NCBI GenBank assembly: GCA_903844215.1
Contig: CAIMSP010000026.1
Location: 1-41,233 of the forward strand
DNA: 41,233 nt
Source of the DNA: an uncultured beta proteobacterium
GTDB lineage: Bacteria > Pseudomonadota > Gammaproteobacteria > Burkholderiales > Burkholderiaceae_C
Direction of reading: 5' to 3'
The position numbers were made by a program, and so were the translations under genes. This document shows, piece by piece, positions 14,725-25,059 of the stretch (the first letter of the stretch is position 1; the number at the start of each line of letters is the position of its first letter). The notes under the pieces are model-generated. The model did not search any database, was not told the DNA's origin, and saw nothing but the letters and a program-made list of their open reading frames with translations.

Positions 14725-15516
14725 ATGGCATTGAACCCTTGCATGAGTGACTGGCGCGCACGCCGTGTCTGGCTGGTGGGCGCCTCCAGCGGCATTGGCC
14801 GCGCCACGGCGTGCGCACTGCACGCCCAGGGCGCGCGCGTCGTGGTCTCGGCCCGCTCGGCGGCGGCGCTGAACGCCTTTGTCGATGAGCACCCCGGCGC
14901 CACGGCGCTGGCGCTGGACGTGACCGATGCGGCGGCCGTCAAGGAAGCTGCGCAGCGGCTCTTGGCGCAGGGTGCGCTGGACTGCGTCGTGTACTGCGCG
15001 GGTCACTACCGCGCTATGGACGCCGCCGCCATGGATCTGGGCGAGTTGCTGCGCCACAACCAAGTCAACTACCTGGGCGCCTTGCACTTGCTCGATGCGG
15101 TCGTGCCCGCGCTGCTGGCGCAAGCGCTGGAGCCACGCAGCGGGCAGCGCGGCCACATCAGTCTGATGGGCAGCGTGGCGGGCTACTGCGGCTTGCCCAG
15201 CAGTCTGGCCTATGGGCCCACCAAGGCGGCGCTGATCAACCTGAGCGAGACCCTGTACCTGGACTTGCACGCGCAAGGCGTGGGCGTCTCGCTCATCAGC
15301 CCCGGCTTTGTGGACACGCCCTTGACCCGGCAAAACCAGTTCCGAATGCCGGCCCTGATCAGCCCCGAGCAGGCGGCCCAGGAGATTCTCAAAGGCTGGG
15401 CCCGGGGTGAGTTTGAAATCCACTTTCCCAAGCGCTTTAGCCGTTTGATGAAAGCCTTGCAACTGCTGCCCTACCCGGCCTTCTTTGCGGCCACCGGCCG
15501 CCTGAAACCAAACTGA
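14725..15516 (+). CDS. short-chain dehydrogenase/reductase
   Basis: 263 residues, a classical SDR. The NAD(P)-binding motif VGASSGIG is at 18-25 and the active-site Ser near 150 ('SLMGSVAGY'), with Tyr163 and Lys167 in YGPTK. 'ISPGFVDTPLT' marks the C-terminal substrate loop. ATG 14725 lies seven bases after the lipoprotein stop; ATG 14743 is a possible later start. In this operon it probably reduces or oxidises a carbonyl or hydroxyl group on a modified acyl chain or lipid precursor, which is inference from context. Confidence 0.9.
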   Translation: MALNPCMSDWRARRVWLVGASSGIGRATACALHAQGARVVVSARSAAALNAFVDEHPGATALALDVTDAAAVKEAAQRLLAQGALDCVVYCAGHYRAMDAAAMDLGELLRHNQVNYLGALHLLDAVVPALLAQALEPRSGQRGHISLMGSVAGYCGLPSSLAYGPTKAALINLSETLYLDLHAQGVGVSLISPGFVDTPLTRQNQFRMPALISPEQAAQEILKGWARGEFEIHFPKRFSRLMKALQLLPYPAFFAATGRLKPN

Positions 15517-15522
15517 GCATCC

Positions 15523-15948
15523 ATGAAACAACACGTTGACCACATCGTCCACACCTTTGAGACCCTGAGCCCTGCCGGCGTGCAGGCGCTGCAGAGCGTT
15601 TACGCCGCCGACGCGCGCTTCATCGACCCGTTCAACGACGTGCGCGGGCTGAGCGCCATCGAGCAGATTTTTCGCCACATGTACGCCAGCCTGGAGCAGC
15701 CACGGTTTCGCATCACCGAGCGCATCGTGCAAGGCCCGCATTGCTTTCTGAGCTGGGAGTTCCGCTTTGCCTTCAAGCGCTTTCAGCAGGGTCAGGAGCA
15801 CTGCATTTTGGGTGGCTCGCAGCTGTTTCTGGATGGCGCGGGCCAGGTCCTGCTGCACCGCGACTATTGGGACGCGGCCGAGCTGTACGACAAGCTGCCG
15901 CTGTTCGGCGGCGTCACGCGTTGGTTGCGGCGCCAAGCCCGCAAGTGA
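15523..15948 (+). CDS. nuclear transport factor 2 (SnoaL-like) family protein
   Basis: 141 residues, a small alpha+beta barrel protein. 'LQSVYAADARFIDPFNDVRG' and 'IEQIFRHMYASLEQPRFRI' resemble the N-terminal helix and cone entrance of NTF2-like proteins, and 'LHRDYWDAAELYDKLP' matches the common C-terminal 'D.WD...LY..LP'. Such proteins bind small hydrophobic ligands or act as isomerases or cyclases. It is the last gene of the lipid operon, six bases after the SDR stop, and is followed by a hairpin at 15950-15973. Confidence 0.85.
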   Translation: MKQHVDHIVHTFETLSPAGVQALQSVYAADARFIDPFNDVRGLSAIEQIFRHMYASLEQPRFRITERIVQGPHCFLSWEFRFAFKRFQQGQEHCILGGSQLFLDGAGQVLLHRDYWDAAELYDKLPLFGGVTRWLRRQARK

Positions 15949-15949
15949 G

Positions 15950-15973
15950 CTTGGCGCTGCGCGCGGCGCCAAG
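15950..15973. terminator. hairpin between convergent operon end and katG end
   Basis: CTTGGCGC (15950-15957) and GCGCCAAG (15966-15973) form a perfect 8-base stem around an 8-base GC loop. It sits immediately after the NTF2-like stop and 30 bases before the katG stop on the other strand. No T-run follows on either side, so it may act as a weak or bidirectional terminator or an RNA-stabilising stem. Confidence 0.55.
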
Positions 15974-16002
15974 GACAGGGCGCTTGGCCCGGCGCGGCGC
16001 GA

Positions 16003-18483
<2,481 letters not shown>

Positions 18484-19410
18484 TCAGGCCGCGTGGGCCT
18501 GGCGCAGGCAGTCCTGAAAGGCCCTCGTGACCCGGGTTGGCTGGGGCGAGCGGCGTTCGATGCTGAAGAAGTCGCAGGCGTAGTGAAACAGCTCGGGCTT
18601 GACGGCGCGCATGCGGCCTGCGCGCACGAACGACTCGGCGTAGTGGTCCGGCAGAAAGCCCAAGTATTTGCCCGACAGGATGAGCGTGGCGATGGATTCC
18701 TGGTCGTAGCCGGTGGCGCTGCGTGGCAGCCGCTTGTGTTGGCTGATCTCCATATTCGGCGAGTGGTAGCCCAGGCCGGCGAAGGGCTGGGAGCGCAAGG
18801 CCTCCCAGGTCAGCTTCTTGTCCAGCGCCTGGAACCACGCATGCTGCGTGCCGCAGTACAGCAGCATGCCCTCGCTGAACAGCTTCTCGTACGCCAAGGT
18901 CTTGGAACTGCGGTGGCCCGGAATCACGCCCACCTGGAACTGGCCGTCGATGACACCGCGCTCGATCGCGTTCATGGGCGCGACGTGCAGGTGCAGGCTC
19001 ACCTCGGGCGCGAGCTGCGAGAACTGCGCGATCGCCGCGCCGATGTGCGCTTGCGGGTTGCTTGCGGTCTTGTCGAACACGGCGATGTGCAGCTCGCCGC
19101 CCATGCGGCGGTGGATCTCGTCCACGCTGGCGCGAAACGCGTCCACACCGGCGAGCAGGCGCAAGGTCTCGGCGTAAATCCTCTCGCCCTCGGCGGTCAG
19201 CGCAAAACCGGCCCGGCCGCGACGGCACAGCGTGAGGCCCAGGCGCGTCTCCAGGTCCTTGACGTGGCGGCTCACGGTCGAGGTGCCGATGTTGAGGTCG
19301 AGCTCGGCCGCGGCCATGCCGCCGCAGTCCACGACGCTTCGGAACACGCGCAGCAAGCGCAGGTCCATGTCGCTCAATTGGCCCAGGGAAGGGCGGGTAT
19401 TTACTTTCAT
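18484..19410 (-). CDS. LysR family transcriptional regulator, likely for beta-alanine catabolism
   Basis: 308 residues. The LysR winged helix-turn-helix is at about 15-74 ('DMDLRLLRVFRSVVDCGGMA', then 'LNIGTSTVSRHVKDLETRLG'), followed by a periplasmic-binding-like effector domain. ATG 19410 is used; ATG 19368, just before 'DLRLLRVF', is an alternative because neither has a strong Shine-Dalgarno. It lies divergent to the transaminase gene with 101 bases between them, an arrangement in which LysR proteins normally control the divergent operon. It is not OxyR-like: the paired redox cysteines of OxyR are not evident. The effector may be beta-alanine or a breakdown product (inference). Confidence 0.9.
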   Translation of the reverse strand: MKVNTRPSLGQLSDMDLRLLRVFRSVVDCGGMAAAELDLNIGTSTVSRHVKDLETRLGLTLCRRGRAGFALTAEGERIYAETLRLLAGVDAFRASVDEIHRRMGGELHIAVFDKTASNPQAHIGAAIAQFSQLAPEVSLHLHVAPMNAIERGVIDGQFQVGVIPGHRSSKTLAYEKLFSEGMLLYCGTQHAWFQALDKKLTWEALRSQPFAGLGYHSPNMEISQHKRLPRSATGYDQESIATLILSGKYLGFLPDHYAESFVRAGRMRAVKPELFHYACDFFSIERRSPQPTRVTRAFQDCLRQAHAA

Positions 19411-19412
19411 GA

Positions 19413-19477
19413 ATTGCCAACTAAAGAGTGATAGGACTACATTGGCGAGAGTATCAGAGAGTGCCAGAATCGCCAAT
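19413..19477. promoter_or_regulatory. LysR-type operator candidates between the regulator and transaminase genes
   Basis: ATTGCCAA (19413-19420), ATTGGCG (19441-19447) and CGCCAAT (19471-19477) are three related half-sites about 28-30 bases apart, close to three helical turns. ATTGGCG and CGCCAAT are a perfect 7-base inverted pair. This spacing suits binding of a LysR tetramer to several sites across the divergent promoters. Confidence 0.5.
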
Positions 19478-19511
19478 CCATTCCCTGACTTCCACGCTAA
19501 GGAGAAGCTTC

Positions 19512-20861
19512 ATGAACTTGAACGACACCCAGAACCTGGCCGCTCCCCGCACCGACGCCGCCTGGCTCGACGCGCACTGGATGCCCTACACCGGCAACCG
19601 CCAGTTCAAGGCGAACCCGCGCATCATGGTCGCGGCCAAGGGCGCCTACTACACCGACAACCACGGCAAGCAGATCTTCGACGGCCTGTCCGGCCTGTGG
19701 TGCAGCGGTCTGGGACACGGGCGCGAGGAGCTCACGCAAGCGGCCATGAAACAGCTCTCCACGCTGGACTATTCGCCCGCCTTCCAGTTCGGCCATCCGC
19801 TGTCGTTTGCGCTGGCGAACAAGCTCAAGGAACTCACGCCCGCCGGGCTGGACTACGTGTTCTTCACCGGCAGCGGCTCCGAGTCGGCCGACACCTCGCT
19901 GAAGATGGCGCGCGCCTACTGGCGCACCAAGGGCCAGGCCAGCAAGACGCTGCTGATCGGGCGCGAGAAGGGCTACCACGGCGTGAACTTCGGCGGCATC
20001 TCGGTGGGCGGCATCGGCGCGAACCGCAAGATGTTCGGTCAGGGCATCGCCGCCGACCACCTGCCACACACGCAACTCGCGAGCAACGCCTTTTCCCGCG
20101 GCATGCCGGACAAGGGCGTGGAGCTGGCCGACGATCTGCTGCGCCTGATCACCTTGCACGATGCAAGCAACATCGCGGCCGTGATCGTGGAGCCGTTCTC
20201 GGGTTCGGCCGGCGTGGTGATTCCGCCCAAGGGCTACCTGCAGCGCCTGCGCGACATCTGCACCGCGCACAACATCCTGTTGATCTTTGACGAAGTCATC
20301 ACCGGCTTTGGCCGCGCCGGCGCCTACACCGGGGCCGAGGCCTTTGGCGTCACGCCCGACATCATGAACGTGGCCAAGCAGATCACCAACGGCTCGCAGC
20401 CGCTGGGCGCGGTGCTGGTGAAGAAGGAGATCTACGACACCTTCATGGCCGCCGGCGGGCCCGACTACCTGCTGGAGTTCGCCCACGGCTACACCTACTC
20501 GGCGCACCCGGTCCCGTGCGCCGTGGGCCTGGCCACGCTGGACCTGCTGGTGCAAGAGAACATGGTGGACAAGGTGAAAGCGCTGGCGCCGTATTTCGAG
20601 AACGCGGTGCACAGCCTCAAGGGCGCCAAGCACATCACCGACATCCGCAACTACGGCCTGGCTGCGGGCTTCACCGTGGACGCGCTGCCGGGGGAACCCG
20701 CGCGCCGTCCCTACGACATCGCCATGGCCATGCTGGAAAAAGGTTTTTATGTGCGCTATGGTGGCGACACGATCCAGCTCGCGCCGCCCTTCATCTCCAC
20801 CCCGGCGCAGATCGACAGCCTGATCAACGCGCTGGGCGAAACCTTCAACCAAACTGCCTGA
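19512..20861 (+). CDS. beta-alanine--pyruvate (omega-amino acid) transaminase
   Basis: 449 residues, a class III PLP aminotransferase. It moves the amino group of beta-alanine or similar omega-amino acids to pyruvate, giving malonate semialdehyde and alanine. Features are 'WMPYTGNRQFKANPRIMVAA' at the N-terminus, 'FTGSGSESADTSLKMARAYW' at 118-137, the PLP-ring Asp260 in 'IFDEVITGFGR' and the Schiff-base Lys289 in 'NVAKQITNGSQPLGA'. The motif set is that of omega-amino acid:pyruvate transaminases (BauA-like) and not of ornithine or GABA enzymes. AAGGAGAAG precedes ATG 19512. The next gene encodes the enzyme for the following step. Confidence 0.9.
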   Translation: MNLNDTQNLAAPRTDAAWLDAHWMPYTGNRQFKANPRIMVAAKGAYYTDNHGKQIFDGLSGLWCSGLGHGREELTQAAMKQLSTLDYSPAFQFGHPLSFALANKLKELTPAGLDYVFFTGSGSESADTSLKMARAYWRTKGQASKTLLIGREKGYHGVNFGGISVGGIGANRKMFGQGIAADHLPHTQLASNAFSRGMPDKGVELADDLLRLITLHDASNIAAVIVEPFSGSAGVVIPPKGYLQRLRDICTAHNILLIFDEVITGFGRAGAYTGAEAFGVTPDIMNVAKQITNGSQPLGAVLVKKEIYDTFMAAGGPDYLLEFAHGYTYSAHPVPCAVGLATLDLLVQENMVDKVKALAPYFENAVHSLKGAKHITDIRNYGLAAGFTVDALPGEPARRPYDIAMAMLEKGFYVRYGGDTIQLAPPFISTPAQIDSLINALGETFNQTA

Positions 20862-20869
20862 ACAACACC

Positions 20870-22375
20870 ATGTCCACACTTCCCATCATTCGACACCTGA
20901 TCGACGGTCAACTCGTCACCGGCGGCAGCCGCTCGCAGGACGTCTTCAACCCGGCCACCGGCCAGGCCGAAAAGCGCCTGCTGCTGGCCGACAAGCTCAC
21001 CGTGGAACAAGCCATCGCCTCGGCCCAGGCCGCCTATCCGGCCTGGCGTGCCACGCCGCCGCTCAAGCGCGCCCGTGTCATGAGCAAGCTCAAAGTCCTG
21101 CTTGAAGAGAACGCCGACGCCATCTGCGCCCTGGTCACGGCCGAGCACGGCAAGGTGCTGAGCGACGCCCTGGGCGAACTGCAGCGCGGCATCGAGAACG
21201 TCGAGTACGCCAGCTACGCGCCCGAACTGCTCAAGGGCGAGCACAGCAAGAACGTCGGCACCGGCGTCGATTCCTGGAGCGAGTTCCAGGCCCTGGGCGT
21301 CACGGCCGGCATCACGCCGTTCAACTTCCCGGTGATGGTGCCGCTGTGGATGTGGCCCATGGCCGTGGCCTGCGGCAACACATTCATTCTCAAGCCCTCG
21401 GAGCGCGACCCCAGCAGCGCCTTGCTGGTGGCCGAACTGGCGCTGCAGGCCGGCCTGCCGCCCGGCGTGCTCAACGTCGTGAACGGCGACAAGGAGGCGG
21501 TGGACACGCTGCTCGCGGACAAGCGCGTGCAGGCCATCAGCTTCGTCGGCTCCACGCCGATCGCCGAGTACATCTATGCCACCGGCTGCGCCAATGGCAA
21601 GCGCGTGCAGGCCCTGGGCGGCGCCAAGAACCACGCCGTCGTCATGCCCGACGCCGATGTGGCCAACGCCGTCAGCGCCCTGATGGGCGCGGCCTACGGC
21701 TCCTGCGGCGAACGCTGCATGGCGATCCCGCTGGTGGTGGCCGTGGGCGACGCCACCGCCGATGCGGTCGTGGCCGGCCTGAAGGCGGAGATCGCCAAGA
21801 TGAGGGTCGGACCCGGCACCGACGCCAGCAACGACATGGGTCCGCTGGTGACAAAGCAGCACTTCGAAAAGGTGCTGGGCTTCGTCGATCAGGGTGTGGC
21901 CGAGGGCGCGACGCTGGTGGTCGATGGACGTGGTGTCAAGGTGCCCGGCCATGAGGCGGGCTACTTCCTGGGCGCCTGCCTGTTCGACCACGTCAAGGTC
22001 GGCATGAAGATCTACCAAGAAGAAATCTTCGGCCCGGTGCTGGGCGTCATGCGCGTGAACACGCTGCAAGAAGCCATGGACATGATCGACGCGCACGAGT
22101 ACGGCAACGGCACCTGCATCTTCACGCGCGATGGCGAAGCCGCCAGGTATTTCACCGACCACATCCTGGTCGGCATGGTGGGGGTGAACGTGCCCCTGCC
22201 GGTGCCCGTGGCCTACCACTCGTTCGGCGGCTGGAAGCGCTCGCTGTTTGGCGACCTCAGCGCCTACGGCCCCGACGCCGTGCGCTTCTACACCAAGCGC
22301 AAGACCATCACCCAGCGCTGGCCCTCGGCCGGCGTGCGCGAAGGCTCGGTGTTCAGTTTTCCGAGCACGCGATAG
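20870..22375 (+). CDS. mmsA: CoA-acylating methylmalonate-semialdehyde dehydrogenase
   Basis: 501 residues, an aldehyde dehydrogenase of the MmsA/IolA group that converts malonate or methylmalonate semialdehyde plus CoA and NAD to acetyl- or propionyl-CoA, CO2 and NADH. Diagnostic stretches are 'TPFNFPVMVPLWMWPMAVAC' (149-168), 'LKPSERDP' (174-181), 'GAKNHAVVMPDAD' (251-263) and the catalytic Cys283 in 'CGERCMAI'. The general-base Glu of ordinary aldehyde dehydrogenases is replaced, as is usual for this CoA-dependent group. It starts nine bases after the transaminase stop, so the pair forms a two-step operon. The C-terminus 'TKRKTITQRWPS' is typical. Confidence 0.93.
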   Translation: MSTLPIIRHLIDGQLVTGGSRSQDVFNPATGQAEKRLLLADKLTVEQAIASAQAAYPAWRATPPLKRARVMSKLKVLLEENADAICALVTAEHGKVLSDALGELQRGIENVEYASYAPELLKGEHSKNVGTGVDSWSEFQALGVTAGITPFNFPVMVPLWMWPMAVACGNTFILKPSERDPSSALLVAELALQAGLPPGVLNVVNGDKEAVDTLLADKRVQAISFVGSTPIAEYIYATGCANGKRVQALGGAKNHAVVMPDADVANAVSALMGAAYGSCGERCMAIPLVVAVGDATADAVVAGLKAEIAKMRVGPGTDASNDMGPLVTKQHFEKVLGFVDQGVAEGATLVVDGRGVKVPGHEAGYFLGACLFDHVKVGMKIYQEEIFGPVLGVMRVNTLQEAMDMIDAHEYGNGTCIFTRDGEAARYFTDHILVGMVGVNVPLPVPVAYHSFGGWKRSLFGDLSAYGPDAVRFYTKRKTITQRWPSAGVREGSVFSFPSTR

Positions 22376-22553
22376 ACGACTCAGGGGGATGAGTGGACTG
22401 CAGGGCAACGTTTTCCAACATTCCCGCTGCCGTGTACCTGGTTTTCCCTACAACATCCTCTATCGTCACGTGGCCTTCAAACAGCGCTTGGGGCGCAATT
22501 TCGCTGGCAGCGTGATGCACAGAGATTGACATCATCAGTCAAAGGGGTTCTTC

Positions 22554-23132
22554 ATGGGCAAGGGGCGGATAGAAGCATTCAGCGACGGCGTGATCGCCAT
22601 CATCATCACCATCATGGTGCTGGAGATGAAGGTGCCGCACGGCGCCGCGTGGGCCGACATCGCGACTTTGGGGCCAGTGTTTTTGAGCTACGTGCTGAGC
22701 TTTCTAAACGTTGGAATTTATTGGAACAACCACCATCACTTACTGCATGCAGCCAAGCGGGTGAACGGCCGAATTTTGTGGGCCAATATGCATTTGCTGT
22801 TTTGGCTTTCCTTGATGCCCTTCACGACTGGTTGGATGGGTGAGAACCATTTCGCACCAGCCCCGGTGGCGCTCTACTCTTTTGATTTGCTGATGTGCGC
22901 CATCGCGTATTTCGCTTTGCAACAGCAGATTATTTCGCTCCACGGCAATGAGTCACCGCTGGCCAACGCCATCGGCGGAGACAACAAGGGCAAAGCTTCC
23001 TTGACCGCGTATCTGATTGCCATTCCGCTCGCGTTTCTGGGATATTCTTGGCTGGCTGGGGCGCTGCTCATCCTGGTAACACTGATGTGGTTTATTCCAG
23101 ACCGACGAATTGAGAAGGCACTTGACGAGTAG
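22554..23132 (+). CDS. TMEM175/DUF1211 family membrane protein
   Basis: 192 residues with five or six hydrophobic segments. The N-terminal 'RIEAFSDGVIAIIITIMVLE' (5-24) contains the FSDG...T/VLE signature of TMEM175-type proteins, and 'FLNVGIYWNNHHHLLHAA' follows, also typical. Members studied in bacteria and lysosomes form potassium-permeable channels. The single-repeat bacterial form has this length. AAAGGGG lies about six bases before ATG 22554. It stands alone downstream of the beta-alanine operon, and GC content falls from about here. A physiological role is not evident. Confidence 0.88.
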   Translation: MGKGRIEAFSDGVIAIIITIMVLEMKVPHGAAWADIATLGPVFLSYVLSFLNVGIYWNNHHHLLHAAKRVNGRILWANMHLLFWLSLMPFTTGWMGENHFAPAPVALYSFDLLMCAIAYFALQQQIISLHGNESPLANAIGGDNKGKASLTAYLIAIPLAFLGYSWLAGALLILVTLMWFIPDRRIEKALDE

Positions 23133-23437
23133 TCGCTCGGCCGCCGACCACCTGAACGCGTTTGAATCTTCGTGTTCCCCGTAGCAGGTTTAGAGTAAGC
23201 ACCATTCAAAACGTCGGGACCGCTACCCGCACCAAAGAGCCAGCCACTGCCACAGCCCATCGAGTGTCAATGCGAATGTCGGGTCTAGAGAAATCTGTGT
23301 TGCCGGACCGCAGCGAAAGCTGTCATAAGATTTGTGGCCGTGGCAGTCTTGTAAAGACACAAAGCCGACAGCCAAGTTTCCAGACAGAAGTCATTCACAT
23401 CATCTGACTTGGTGCATCAACGTCGCTCATAGGCCGG
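23133..23437. other. gene-free stretch of reduced GC
   Basis: 305 bases without a convincing coding frame. AAGTCA (23388-23393) and TGACTT (23405-23410), and CCAAGT (23372-23377) and ACTTGG (23407-23412), are alternative inverted pairs that could form a stem behind the minus-strand gene ending at 23438. I see nothing else. Confidence 0.5.
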
Positions 23438-24043
23438 TTAGATTGCATCTTGTGAGACAGCCTGCGGATTGATGGCCTGACGGAGAGCGTAGCAATCACC
23501 ACAGCCGTAGAAGGTGCTCGGTAGGAGGTGCCGAACGAGAGCCATGCCAGCGGGACTGAAGGGCAATTCCCAGCCAAGCGCGGGGACTTCGACACCCAAG
23601 TGCTGAGCTGCTACCTCGATCAACCGAGCAGAAAAACCACGACATCTCTTCTCCGATGCGACCCAAACACGACCGACCTTGGGACCACGATGCAACAAAG
23701 CTTCGTTCTGAAGCAACTCAATCGTGCCATCGACGCGCCACGATAGGCGCCAAAACCTTGTGGCGAACGCTGTAAGGACGAACGCGATTGCCCGTTCCTC
23801 TGCGGCGAGCACGTACAGCCGTTGGTCGTCTTCGGTCACCGTCCCGTCGTAGCCTGCGGGATAGCGAGGCATTGACCGCTGAGCGACCATTGCGACGTCC
23901 GCTATCTTGTAGCGACTAGACTGGGGAACTGAGCGATCAACAAGACGCACCGAAAACTCCGCGAGTTGGGCGACGGTAGGCGCTACCAATAGGTCGGGAA
24001 TCAGCGGTCCACAGGCGCATTCATCTTCGGTAGGGAAGGGCAT
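23438..24043 (-). CDS. unknown protein, possibly GNAT-like acetyltransferase
   Basis: 201 residues from ATG 24043; a TTG nine bases earlier is possible. The C-terminal half reads 'GRVWVASEKRCRGFSARLIE' then 'LGWELPFSPAGMALVRHL', which resembles the acetyl-CoA loop and final strand region of GNAT proteins (V....R..G....L). The usual Q/R-x-x-G-x-G/A is degenerate here as 'RCRGFSA'. The N-terminal third ('DECACGPLIPDLLVAPTVAQ') is not recognised. Cysteines near both ends (DECAC, YGCGDC) are unusual. GC content is lower than in the flanking operons. The stop codon lies inside ATCTAAC (minus strand), which fits the RYYYAAC end of an integron attC site. Confidence 0.6.
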   Translation of the reverse strand: MPFPTEDECACGPLIPDLLVAPTVAQLAEFSVRLVDRSVPQSSRYKIADVAMVAQRSMPRYPAGYDGTVTEDDQRLYVLAAEERAIAFVLTAFATRFWRLSWRVDGTIELLQNEALLHRGPKVGRVWVASEKRCRGFSARLIEVAAQHLGVEVPALGWELPFSPAGMALVRHLLPSTFYGCGDCYALRQAINPQAVSQDAI

Positions 24044-24054
24044 CGCACGCAACC

Positions 24055-24588
24055 TTACTCGCTAGGCTGCGGACCTTCATCTTGATCTAGGACCGCCTCG
24101 TTTAGTGCTTTATTCGAACCACCCCAAGTTAGCACTGGTATGAGGAAGCAGGTAGCTACAAAGCCCCACTCAAATAACACTAGCCCAATCCTAGAATACC
24201 AATGCGCTGTATGCGGCTCAGTACCTGTTGTCTCTTGGCCGGAGTCTGTGACGTCGTCGTATGTGGTTGTGTAGTACCCGTCGATGTAGCGGTGACCAAT
24301 GGCATCGCGGATTCCGTCGTAGTGAAAAAAGCAACCTACTGATATGACAATTGCGGCGGTCAGCAGTGCGTTACGTGTAACTCGGAGAACGAATATTGAA
24401 AAATGCGATCGCACATGCTTCTCGCGAAGCTTGAACGCAAAGACAGGCAAGACCACCCAGACTAGGACAAAGAAGTCAAGATGCTTCCAAAACCAATAAC
24501 CAATGAGGCCTCGGGTGACAAGCCCCAGGACGCACCATCCGATCGCTACAAGCGCGGCGACTACAACCCAATCGGATAGACCTTTCAT
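24055..24588 (-). CDS. membrane protein of unknown function
   Basis: 177 residues with about four hydrophobic helices: about 8-30 ('VVVAALVAIGWCVLGLV'), 38-54, 70-87 and 140-158 ('GFVATCFLIPVLTW'). Between helices 3 and 4 lies a polar loop rich in Asp and Thr ('YYTTTYDDVTDSGQETTGTE'). I recognise no family. ATG 24588 is only six bases after a GTTAGGC box (minus strand), the position expected of the first codon of an integron cassette. The next gene downstream begins within 11 bases, so both may share one cassette or transcript. Confidence 0.65.
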   Translation of the reverse strand: MKGLSDWVVVAALVAIGWCVLGLVTRGLIGYWFWKHLDFFVLVWVVLPVFAFKLREKHVRSHFSIFVLRVTRNALLTAAIVISVGCFFHYDGIRDAIGHRYIDGYYTTTYDDVTDSGQETTGTEPHTAHWYSRIGLVLFEWGFVATCFLIPVLTWGGSNKALNEAVLDQDEGPQPSE

Positions 24589-24594
24589 GTGGTG

Positions 24595-24656
24595 GCCTAA
24601 CGTCCGATGCCACCAGCACGCAACACGCGCCGCGAAGCGGCAACCTGAAGTTGCTT
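24595..24656 (-). other. attC-like integron recombination site
   Basis: Read on the minus strand, the site ends in GTTAGGC (plus 24595-24601), a perfect match to the GTTRRRY core of attC. The centre is a hairpin of GCCGC (24629-24633) and GCGGC (24637-24641) around GAA, and it is almost the same as the CCGCTTCGCGG core known from aadA-cassette attC sites. Outside it GCAAC (24620-24624) pairs with GTTGC (24650-24654). The other end should read RYYYAAC on the minus strand but is AAGCAAC (24650-24656), keeping only AAC. Total length is 62 bases, within the attC range, and the site lies exactly between two minus-strand genes. Confidence 0.5.
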
Positions 24657-24672
24657 GTCCGTGCGCGCCGAG

Positions 24673-25059
24673 CTATTTTTCTTTTGCACGAAGATCGTCC
24701 ACCTGCTTCTTGAAATTGGCATCCAGGTAATAAAGCCGTTTATATCCTGCCTGAAGCTCCGGAAGGATTCCAGCTTTGGCTACTTCGCGGCCGGTCGAAA
24801 TAAAGAGCCTGTAGTACATGAAGGCCACGAACACTATGGCATAGATGACCGGACTCCAGGAATGAAGCGATAGGGCAAAGCCACCACCTATAGCCATCGA
24901 CCCCACCAGCACTTGCACGAAAGCATTCGAGTGATCAAGCTGCAACGCGACCACCATCGCACCTCGCGCACGGGCCTCAGCATCATCTTCTTGGATCAAA
25001 CGGTCGGCGACGTCCGAAGGTATGAAGGGAGTTGCTTGGTTCACAGGATCACTGCACAC
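24673..25059 (-). CDS. small membrane protein of unknown function
   Basis: Up to 128 residues from GTG 25059; GTG 25044 is an alternative. There are two hydrophobic segments at about 50-67 ('VLVGSMAIGGGFALSLHSW') and 70-85 ('VIYAIVFVAFMYYRLF'), a polar N-terminal region with an acidic run ('LIQEDDAEARARGAM'), and a charged C-terminal tail ('NFKKQVDDLRAKEK'). I recognise no family. Two-helix proteins of this size are common among integron cassettes. The GTG lies inside a GTTAGTG box at 25057-25063, so the true start may be later. Confidence 0.6.
   Translation of the reverse strand: MCSDPVNQATPFIPSDVADRLIQEDDAEARARGAMVVALQLDHSNAFVQVLVGSMAIGGGFALSLHSWSPVIYAIVFVAFMYYRLFISTGREVAKAGILPELQAGYKRLYYLDANFKKQVDDLRAKEK

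Noticed and set aside
22353..22535. Small minus-strand frame behind the semialdehyde dehydrogenase gene
   Set aside because: 60 codons, overlapping the end of a certain gene, no Shine-Dalgarno, and no recognised similarity. Parts read like protein but not enough to annotate.
23162..23407. 81-codon plus-strand frame in the low-GC gap
   Set aside because: No ribosome site, no hydrophobic or domain pattern; it is likely chance in a non-coding stretch.
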